Of a stretch of 64,000 bases of DNA, positions 49,901 to 61,900 are shown piece by piece (position 1 is the stretch's first letter; each line of letters begins with the position of its first letter). The stretch is taken from positions 78,511 to 142,510 of the forward strand of contig JAOVVO010000140.1 of assembly GCA_028564675.1 (NCBI GenBank), written 5' to 3'. This DNA is from Onchocerca lupi (lineage: Eukaryota > Nematoda > Chromadorea > Rhabditida > Onchocercidae). Under the pieces are notes generated by a model that had not been told where the DNA came from, ran no database searches, and was given only the letters and a program-made list of their open reading frames with translations. The position numbers were made by a program, and so were the translations under genes.

Positions 49901-52900
49901 TTACAGGTGAATGTTCCTTCTGCAGTAGATTCTTGTCCACAGATGGATGTGACTTCGGGAGATAGAATACACCTGAAATAATACCTGATATTTGGAAAAT
50001 AGAACACATCTGATATTAGATACAAATGTAAAGTTGTACTGGTATGGAACAGAAGAAAATATCCTTAGCATAATTTAAAAAGCGTTATTTAAATATACTG
50101 TTCTTTTCTTCCTACACAGTATTTTTTGATATAAGAACAACCAATCATTAAATATCGATCAGATATTATGATTTGACAATTTACAACGTGAAGCTTCTCC
50201 GGTTCATTCATATATACGATGTAATTAGCGTTTGGTTCTTTGTCACCGGAAATTGTACTTTATTGATTTACCTGAAAGTTCAAATAATTCTATTAATCAG
50301 TACGGGAAAGTGCTTGTGCATATTGCTTTGCCTGAATATTTTTCGATGAATTATTCTAATTTGAATTGTAGGATTCCTGCCCGCACAATCATACAGCCTG
50401 CTTCCAATATCAGTTTCGCTGTGCAGATCAATCACAATGTATTCAAAAATCATGGGTTTGTGATGGCTCAAATGATTGCGCTGATGGTTCAGATGAGCCA
50501 TCAACATGTGGTGAATTGATTTTCTTTCTTCGATGATATTTCTTCCTCAATGAGAAATATTTCTTCTTATCAAAAAGTGCGAAAAAAATTTCTTCTTTCT
50601 GAAAATCCGCAATTATAATAGATTTGAAAATCTGTTTTATTCGGCTAAGAGAAGAAATTGAAATATAAGTGTACTGATAATGCGGTTTTTAGAGTTCAAA
50701 CAATGCAGTGGTAGTGAATTTCAATGTAAAAACAAACGATGCCAACCGCGGAAGTTTCGTTGCGACTATTATGATGATTGCGGTTTGATTTTACTTTTCC
50801 TCTCTTAACAACTATAACTTTAAATAATTCGTGGCTTTCACGAGAAAAGTGTAATCATTCTTCGAGACGCAGTTGACTTTGATGGTTATTTCCAATGAGT
50901 TCAAACGGTTTTCTTACCAGCTAGCCATAAATGAAAATTTTAAGTATTTCTATTTAAAAAAAACCATCAATTGTTCATTGTAATGGAAATAATTCGTTGC
51001 TTTTATTGCCGTCAAAATGGCTTAACAGTTATCTTGCGGTTCATAAGCTTATTTCTTTTCTGAAATGACTTCTTTTGATCTTTTCTTTAATTTTTGAAGG
51101 AAACTGCTGAAAGACAGTGCACTAATTAAACTGGTTTTTATATCTTATCGATAAGTGGGCATGTAATCTCCTCTTTGGATTATTCAGCTGAAAGACGTTG
51201 AGTGTGAGAAGTATTGAAAAAAATTTAAACAGCTAAAGAATATGACGATATGGAGGTGATAATCTGCAGGTGATAATTCTGATGAAGAAGGATGCGGACA
51301 GTATCTTTGCCCACCACAGCAATGGAACTGCCCCGGTTCGGGTCACTGCATTCATAAAACCAAATTATGTGATGGGAAAAACGATTGTTCGGATGGTGCC
51401 GACGAGAAGAATTGCTGTTAGTGTTCCCAGTAGCTTTGTTAAACTATGAGAAATTGAATTTCTCTGAGCAAAAGAGAGCGTAAAACAGAACAGATCGTTC
51501 GTCATCAACATAGATATCGTCAATTTTAATCATGAAAAATTTTTTTTGTTCTCACGTAAAGAACGAATTGTTAGTGAGAAAGTAGCGAATTTAAAAGTAG
51601 GGATGAAGATAAATAGCAGTTGATTCAAGTTTTGCCTTTTTCATGTTTGAAAACTGGAATGAGAAGCCGAAATTTCAGCATCGAATCTTTGTCCATCGTT
51701 GGGATGTCAAGCCGGATGCCATTCATCACCATCTGGTGGAGTTTGTACTTGCCCCGTTGGCTACAAATTGGATGAACGATTTCATAGAACTTGTTCCGGT
51801 AAAAAAAAAATTTTCACAAACCATTAGAAAAGTGTTTCATAATCTTGCGGGAATTCTGTCATCCTAAATTTAATGCATACAACTGAAAAAAAAGAAAGAA
51901 AGAAAAGCTTTCAAGAGATACCATATCATCGATCATGAAAAAAATATTTTGAGTAGCTTAAAAAGCTAAATCTCTGAAAAACTAATATCACGTAATTAGA
52001 AAGAGAGAAAGAGTGAAATTTTGAAAATCGCTATTTTACAAAATCATAATAGTTGAGGTCAGCTATTCGCATCTATTCTTTCTCATCATTTATGTAATCT
52101 TTCAAAACCGTACTTTATCAGCCATATATATTAAAAAAAAATTATCTTGGTCTTGATGATAAATCTAAAATTATCTTTTATTAGATATTAATGAATGTGT
52201 TGAATGGGGTTACTGCGATCAAGGTTGTCAGAATCATCGTCCTGGATTCACCTGTTCATGTCTTGGTGAATGCTATCATCTGGAAATGATGCATGGTCCT
52301 GGTAATGATAATCAAACTTTGCGAGGATATTGTTTATCACGAGATGCGGGTACCATGCGATTATATATCGCCAGAAGAGAAGGATTGTACAGGTATTTTA
52401 TCTAACTTTTTTTTTTTTTGTCAATCATTTAAGAAATGCAGATTTCCTGTTAATTTTTCTTCGATATTATTGTTCGTTTAGAACTATCAGGCGATACTAT
52501 TGCATGCTGCATAAAATTTTGAAAAGAAGCTTGTATTACCGTTCATCAAAAAATTTTGATCATTTATCTCGATTTTTTATAGCATCTATTTTTCCTTCAT
52601 AATATAAGCTTTTCTAATAAAAGATTTCAGCTGATTGTAAACTAGTGATCGAATTTATAATTTTATCGTACATTCTAATAAATATGATCGATAGCTTGCA
52701 GTAATGAATAATATTATGTCAGGATAAATCCAAATAATCCAAATGAAGAGGCAGAAAAACTGGTTTCCGGTGAATTTATTTATGGTATCGGATTCGATTT
52801 TGGAGACAAGAAGATTTTTTGGACTGATCGATTGTCACACTCAGCATTCAGTGCAGATATTGATGACAGTGGTGACATAAAAAATATTAAGTTTGTTTTA

Positions 52901-55900
52901 TGTCCTTCAAAATTACACAAAAATATTATCAATATAATGCAAGAAGTTAATTTAATTTTAGGAAGCTTGATTTGAAAAATTTGGTATTTCCACGGAATTT
53001 GGCCGTTGATTGGATTACGAATCATTTATACATCGTCGAGTCTGGATCGAGGCGAATTGACATTTCAACTTTTGATGGGGCGAGGAGAACTGTTCTGATT
53101 GCTGATGGTTTAACGCTACCACTAGATATCGCGCTTGATCCGATTAGAGGGTACGTTTTCAATTTCTTGCAGATATCTTAATATACTTTATATGCAGGGT
53201 TGAAAATACTAGTGGCTGTGAGAGTTTGAATAATCCTGTAAATTGAAAATTGCTTGTTTGGAATTCTCGTGCAAATCGAATTTATTCTTTTCTAAAATCA
53301 GATGATGCTGCTATTAAAATTTGTCATTCATTCAAAGTTGCGCCAATTTGAGCATTTTTATTAATTATTTTACAGTGAAATGTTCTTTTCAAATCAATTC
53401 AAGTTGGAAAGTGCAGCAATGGATGGAAGTCATCGACGTACTCTAATTGATACGCATACACATCAAGTGAGCGGTGTTGTAGGTTAGTTTTATCGATATT
53501 TTCATTCAATTCAAAAGTTTAGTTTATTTTACAAACAAAAATATATTCACAGTGAAGAAACTGATGTTTTCTTACTTTATGCTTTTTATCCAAAATAACA
53601 ATATTAATTGATACTAATAAAGTTTAGTTGATATTGCCGCCAAACGAGTTTACTGGGTTGATCCTAAAGTAGATCGAGTGGAATCAATCGATTACAATGG
53701 AAATGATCGAAGGATAGTTGTCCAAGGAATGAACAATGTTAGTTTTAAGAATATCAAAATTATAATTAGTAGACATAATCATCTTTCAATAGAGATAACA
53801 ATAAAATTGTTCAGGTTCCACATCCATTTGGTCTCACCATATTCGATCAGTATTTATACTGGACAGATTGGACACGTCTCGGCGTTATGCGTGTTGAAAA
53901 GTTTGGCTCATCAACAGATATTATTTGGTGATTTATTTCCTTTCACTTCAAAAGTTGTAACTACTGATAACAAATCATAATATAAAGCTGTTTGAGTGAT
54001 TGATAAGTACGAATAATTTAATGGGACATTTTTTGAGGAGCATTTTTATAAGATTGATTTTTATGATATTAATAAAAAGGTTTGCAGGACAAAGAAGGAA
54101 AACAATGTATTTCCAATGGGTATCATAGCTCATCATCCAATGGTCCAACCTGGACCTCAAGAAAGTGAATGTCTTGGCTTGAAAATTGATAATCCATGTA
54201 TTGAAGCAAGTTGTCAGGGAATGTGCATTTTAAGCAAAGATTCTGATGGTTTCGGTATTGGCTATCGATGTGTTTGTCCTATAGGACAGGTTCTAATTCT
54301 TTTATTATTCTAGCTCTAATTGACATAAATGTGGGAAGTGTAAAAATTGTTGATTGCTTAATAAGATTAATTAGTACTAAAGAAGTTCGGATATGAACAA
54401 CCATTTTCTTACTTCTACATTATTTCTCTAGCATGAATAGTATTTATGCTACGAATTTTCAGAAATTAATTGATGGAAAACGATGCATAGATTCCACAGA
54501 TTATCTCTTATTCAGTAGTAATAAAATAGTACGTGGCATATTCCCAGAAATGGTTCAAAATTCGCTAAGCGAGGCAATTTTGCCCATATCGCCAGTATCG
54601 CAACGTCGTATCGGAATGTATTTTGAAGTGGAATGCGATATTCATGGAAACAGCTTCTTCTATGCTGATATCATGGATAACACCGTTTATAGGTAATTCA
54701 AACATGTACAGTAGTATCTTCGTTTAATGAAGAATCTATTCTGAGATGATATGCTTCTTTTAATATTTCACATAATATAATAGATATTCTCTTTCTCCTC
54801 TGGACATATCAATATTAATCTGATACTGTATAAGTTCTAATAGTCTTATGGAAGTGAGAAAAAATGCCACTGAATGTTCGTTAACTTCTGCACGACGATT
54901 GATTGCACTGATCAGAAAGTCCATCAGCACGCATCTGAAGCATTTTTAAGAGATCTAGTTCTATTTGTGCCAAAACATGCATGCATGTAAGCGAGCGACA
55001 TGCATTCAATTGCAGAAAAGATGCATGGCGCTATGCATTCATACGTTTTCAAATCAGCTAGTTATATCTTTTGTTTAATTTGATGAACAATTCATGTTAT
55101 CAATGTAGACATCACTTGCAGGGTGAAGCCAGATGGAGAAGGTTCTGCTCCAGTATTGGTAACTCATAATGATGGCCTGATTTCAATGTCATTCGATTGG
55201 CTTTCGAAGCAGCTTTATTATGTTGACAATATCAGAAATAGTCTTGAAGTTGTCAAAATATCTGAACAGGTCAATTATAGAAGAGTTATTTTTAGATAGA
55301 AAAAGTATAGTAGCAATTTCGTAAAGTTACCACTTGTTTAATCAGCATTATCGGCAGATATTCTATCTAAAAGGAACGCATTCAGGGATTTGTCTTATTG
55401 CAGTATTTGATATTTTTTCAGATTATTTCCTGTTTCCTTTTATTTCTGTTGAAGAATTGAATTTATTGCTTACTTTTATAAACGTGAACTATTTAGGGTC
55501 TCGTTCATCCAGATCAGCTAATTCATCGTCAATTGCTAAACGGTTTGCGTGAACCGATTGCTGTCGCTGTGCATCCGTGGCGTGGATTATTATTCTTCGC
55601 GGAAGCTCAACGACCTGCAAAAATCTATCGATGCATGATAGGTAAGAAAAGTCGCAAATAACAAGAAGTAATGCATCGACTCTCTTAGGTGCTGCTATCT
55701 TTATTTGTGAGCTAAATTACGATTCTTTTCTTTTTATTTAACAAAAAAATGTTTTAGATGCAAGTAATTGTCAGATTATCCGCAATACAACTCTCGGGCG
55801 GCCATCCAGTATTACTATCGATTTCTCGGAAGATCGGCTTTGCTACGCTGATACGTTGCTGAAAACGATTAATTGCATGAACTTTGATGGTTCAAATCCT

Positions 55901-58900
55901 TATGTTCTACCTGTAGATAATCCAATTCCTGCTGCTATCACTATATTGAAAGGTAATTGATCATCTTCATTTCATTATCACTTTTTATGGATCATTTTAA
56001 CTTCTCAAAAAATGAATGATTGCAGATGAATTGTATTATATACACCAGAGACCATATTCGATACGTCGTGTCAATAAGCGCAATGGCGGAAAAAGTCGCA
56101 TTGTTCGCGAATTTGCTGGCAAAGATCGAAGTGTTTTCTCGTTGAAGGTATTTCCAGATATTTTCATTAAAAATATAATAAAATCAAAATGTTTGATGTT
56201 GGTTATGCGGTGAATTTTCTCTATGTTATCATTTTCATTCGATTTTTCAAGAGGAATAAATAATGAATTAGTGTTAAAATTTAAGGCCTGTTCACCAAGT
56301 AATCAGCCGATACCTGATCCATCAATTGAGCATCCGTGTCATTCAAGTGATTGTTCTCAGCTTTGCTTTGGCCTTCCCAATACTTCGTCTTCCTCAGAAG
56401 CTCAACCACTTGTGAAAAGATGTGGATGTAGGCAAGGCAAGTTATTACTTCATTTTATTATAAATGTTTAAAGAATTTCCTCCTAAAATTGGTCGAATTA
56501 TTGAATTTTTCATCTGGTTTTTTGTTTTCAAGATTCAGATTTAGGGTTCAAAATAAATCCAGAAAATATGCGTACATGTCAGCGTGATCGTCGTGAAGTA
56601 ATCGAAATACTGTGTGCCAGTAATTCATCGCAATTCTTATGCGCTAATGGACGATGTATACCGAATGAATGGAAATGTGATGGAGAAAATGATTGTCTTG
56701 ATGGAAGTGATGAGGTATCATTCACACAGTTGTACATTATCAGTATGGCTATGTAACATTATCAGAAGAAAAAGGGCCAGAAAAATGAGATTATTATCAT
56801 ATCACCAAAGTGATAAAGTTACCCGAAAAAAGGTTTCAGAGAGGACCAGATGGTAAGCCTTGCTTTGTTGAAAAGGAATGTCCACCGAATACGATTCGAT
56901 GTAATAATACGAAGAAATGTATCCCTCAACAATATGCTTGTGATGGTGATAATGATTGTGGTGATTATTCTGATGAAGATGTTAAGGTAAAGTTGACACT
57001 TGAATGTCAGAATAACCAAAGTTTCATGTATTGCTATTATTTTTCTGAAATGAAATACAGGTATAAAAGAATAGAAAAGCCAGAGATCGATGATATATTC
57101 AATGTTTTAGTGGAGAATTGTTTCAATGGCGCATATTTGGAATTGTATTCTTGTATTTTCCAATTGTTTTTGCTCTGTTACAGTATTGCAAAAATGGAGA
57201 AATTCCTGTTTGCGCAGCACGGAAGTTTCAATGTGATAATCATCGATGCATTCCGGAACAATGGAAATGTGATTCAGATAATGATTGTGGCGATGGTTCC
57301 GATGAAAAATTAGAAATGTGCTCAAATGCAACCTGCTCTTCCAACCAGGTACTTCTTCAGAACGGTTGAATTGGAACTGAAATGATCCTGTTCTGCGAAC
57401 AGAATGTATTCTTATTTTGATTGACACTTTCTTATGTTCACTGGATGTCAATAGTGCAAGATGCACGATATACAGCTGCAGTATACAAAGCTGCAAGATC
57501 AAAATTTCATGTTCAATCAAAATCTAATGTTCGTTAAAAAAAAGTTAAAAAAGAGGATAATTCTTCGAGCAAGTAATTATTAGAGAATATCCAAGCAAAT
57601 TGATAGAAAAGAATAACACTTTGTCGCTTGTAGAGAAGAATATTGCTGAATTGAATTGTCGAATTATTGTTACTGCTGTGTCACTTTGAACTCCGAAAAG
57701 CAACAAATGTAAATAAGTTATTAGTTGCTTTCGTTTACAGTTCACATGTGGCAACGGTCGTTGTGTTCCGGTTTATTGGCTTTGTGACGGTGATAATGAC
57801 TGTTATGATAACACGGATGAAGATAGAGAAAGATGTCCATCAGCATTATGCCGTCCTGATCAATTCCGTTGTGCTAACAGACGACAATGTATCCCACTCA
57901 AAAATCACTGTGATGGACAACAAGATTGCGACGATGGATCGGATGAAGAAAGCTGTCTTATTCAGGTTCTCTTTTCTTCAATATCACCGAATATATCATA
58001 TGACAAAAGTGCGTTAATTATTAGCAGCTATTCTCTGAAACTCATTGTTGAAAAGAGAAGATATGATTGGGAGAAAATTTCATGATCGGACATTTTTATC
58101 ACAATCGAGTGATATTTTCAGGAAAAAAAGTGTTCACACAATGAGTTTACATGTGTATCTGGTGGAATTTGTATACCGATATTATGGAAATGTGATGGAC
58201 AAAAAGTAATTCAAAATAAATTTCAGTAATTCCATGTCTAGATATTTTCGATGGAACGGAATTCATCATACTGCTATTTATATTTTAATTGATTATAAGA
58301 TTGTTAAAAGATTGGGATAAAGATGGGAATAAAAGATGTTTTAACGTTTCAGGATTGCGAAGATGGGAGCGACGAACCTGAAGGTTTATGTTCAAACACT
58401 CAATGCTCCAAAGATCATTTCAAATGTGCCAATGGTCGCTGCATTTTCAACGCAAGTATTTTTGAATATTAGAATGATTAATGAAACAATCCATCCGCAT
58501 CTCTTTATTTGATTATGAAATATTTGATGTCAACAACTTTTTCTTTAACGAGTTTCTGAATTTAGGATTCTGAAAATCAACATTGAATGTTTTTACAGAC
58601 TTGGCTTTGTGATGGAGAGAACGATTGTGGTGATAATAGTGATGAAGATGTTGAACATGGCTGTCAGCGTTCTCAACAACTTATCACTCGATGTCCTTTC
58701 GAACATGTATCTTTTTTCTTCAGTTTTTTTTTTTATTAAGTCTCTTGACTTGTTGCAGATCAACAAACTTCGTAAACCTGTCATTCATTATTGCCTGCTT
58801 TGTAATTGACCTTGAACATATATTTTATTGAGACATGAATGATAAATAATAACATATAATGTATAGCATGATGATTATAAAAAGTTCGTGAAATTAGTGA

Positions 58901-61900
58901 AATTTCAGTTGAAAACATCAATTCACTAGATTTCTTGCCTTAAAAATGTATGTGAGATTTATTTCTGAATTGTGCTCAATTCCGAGCTCTTTAAGAAAAT
59001 CTTTAATTCGATGTTTCGTTGAAATTCCCATTTTAATACGTTGTGATTCAGATTGCATGTCCAGGAACTCCAGATATCTGCATTCCATATCATAATTTGT
59101 GTGATGGCAAAGATCATTGTCCCGGTGGTACCGATGAAGGTGGTCGATGTGCTCGAGATCTATGTGCTGCAGATCGTGCTGCTTGTGCCTTCAAATGTCA
59201 CATGAGTCCTGATGGTCCTCTTTGCTCATGTCCTTTTGGTGAAGCCGTAAGTTCTATAGTTCTGATATCTTTCAAAACAGAAATTAAAATAAAAGTTTAG
59301 GATTCAGAAAAAAAAAGAAGGAAATAATAATCAGTTATGAGAGAATAAATCTTTTATACTTTCAATTATAAAAATAATTGCTGCTAAGAATTAATTATGA
59401 TCTTTATATGAAATGACCTTGATTTACTATGAAGTAAGATAAAAAATCTGATTAGCAACTAATCAAGTTAGTCGCTAATCAAACTCCGAAAATTTTTTCC
59501 AGAAAGGAAATATTGCAGCTGGTGAATAAAACTAAATGTGAACCGGAAAACGAATGCTTAGATGCTCGTTCATGTAGTCAAACTTGTACTGATGAAAAGC
59601 ACGGATTCACTTGTAGTTGTGAAGCAGGGTATACATTAGATGCTGATAAAAGAACTTGCAAAGTTACTGATGGTGCCCAGGTAATATTACTCTCATCAAT
59701 CATAAACGATCTGTGATAAAATATATTGTCATATTATCATTTTGAAAGAGATAAAAAAAAATAAAACATCTGCTTAGTTCATATTTCAGGATATGCGCAT
59801 CTATGTATCAAACCGTAATCGTATTTATTGGTCCGATCATCTTCTTGAGAACTGGCATACTTTCGAAGCACGAGTAGAGAATGCAATTGCATTAGCTTGG
59901 GATTCAGTCGAAGATCGAATTTATTGGTCAGTCATTTTATTTACAGAAAGAAAACTTTTGACTTGAAATCATTTGATTGTGTCGAAATTCCCGCTTAGCA
60001 ACTTTTCTCTCAACAATAGCGGATGTTTATTTGAGATTAACGTGACAATCTTTCCCATAGTTTATAAGTTAAATGTGATAGATGACCCCTGTATTTCAGG
60101 TCAGACATAAGAGAAAAAAAAATTTTCTCAGCAACACGAAATGGCACAAATGTGACGATATTCATTAGTGAAGGCTTGGATGTTACAGAAGGTATTGCGT
60201 TGGACTGGATTGCGCGTAACTTATACTGGGTGGATTCCAGTCTAAACACCATAGAAGTAGCGTCATTAGAACGGCCTGACGCAAGGTCAGTCTTCATTTT
60301 CAGACAATTAATTAATTGAGTAATGCAAGCATCATTGCTCTTTTTCCCTTTCTGTTGTTTACTTCTTATTTCTCTGTGTCATGAAATAGTTTAAAAATCT
60401 GCTCCATTTTAATGAAAAAACTTGCGTTACTCAATTCATAGTCCGTTTTATTCAACGTTAACTATGTCGGTTCTGCAGAGCGGTATTGATTCACGAAAAT
60501 GTTGATCAACCGCGAGGTATTGCTGTAGATCCAAGAGAAGGACTTTTGTTTTGGACTGACTGGGGTCAGGTATGTATATTTTGCTAATTATTCTTTTATT
60601 GATAGATCAGTACAGGTTTTCTTTTTTAGATGCTAAGAAATTCTCAATATGTATTTTCATATTTTGTTTGCAGAATCCACGTATTGAAAGAGCTAATATG
60701 GATGGATCGGAGAGACGTGTACTGGTGAATTCGAAAATTTACTGGCCGAATACAATTGCTCTAGATCTGACAACCAATCGTGTCTATTTTGCTGATAGTA
60801 AATTGGACTATATTGATTTCGTCAATTATGATGGCACTGGTTTGTATCATTTTTTTTTTATATTAAAAATTCCGAAGAAATCTCATGTATCCATCTATCT
60901 GATGCTTAGCAAATGGTTTTGTTTTCTTTGACTTTTTCCAACAATTTTTTATTTCTTTTTACTGATTAAAATTGTATGATGTAAATAGAAAGAAGGACAA
61001 AGTTTACCAGAGTTTCTCAGGTCGTACACAAGTATTATCGTCGACAAAGTTTGTGCAACATCCGCATGCTTTGGCAATATTCGAAGATATGATTTACTAC
61101 AGTGATCGGCGACTACAAAGGCTTCAACTTTATCCAAAATATCCTAATGGTACATCGATCGAATATCCATCACATACATTTTCTAAAGCTCTGGGTGTTA
61201 CTGCAGTACATCCCATTTTACAACCTCATTTCCAAAATCCATGCGCTGCTAATTCTTGCTCCGATCTATGCTTGATCAGCAGAAATATGGTTAGTTTCTT
61301 GAAGATTAACTGTGCTTTTTGTTATTGAATTTTCATTTATACATCTAGAAAAACAATTTTTAAAGTGATCCTTTCATCATTTCCAATTTTTCTATTTCTC
61401 ATAATTTAACCATTACCACTTAATTATAATTGATATTTCGCGGAATTTGATATTAGTATGCAGCTGTGGAGTTATGAACAGGGAGACATTACGCAATTTG
61501 TATTTTTGCAGAAAAGTACATGCAAATGTCCGTTAGGTAAAGTTTTGGATTCAAGTGGCAAGAAGTGTATCAGTGATTTGAAACCATTCTTGATGCTGAT
61601 TCAGAAGACGAATATTTTTGGTTTATCCATGGACGAAATAGTGAACGGAACACCTTCACTTTCCGGAATGATACCGCTAGCTGGTCTCAGTAATGCGTAT
61701 GATGCAGCTTATGATCCGGAATCTGCAGAGGTAATGTAAACATTATAATCCAGTTACAGCAAAATAATAAACATTGGAGATGAAAAGAATTTTTCTACTG
61801 GTCGTAAACACAGACTGAGATTATAGTTTTATTTTGGATGGCAGAAGAAATTTCAGATATTTTATTTGGAACATGCAACAACAGGTCGAATAATTAGTCC

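Noticed and set aside
59502..59518. Upstream acceptor for lrp-1 exon 30
   Set aside because: Gives an in-frame stop after eight codons; the TTGCAG at 59518 keeps the EGF module open.
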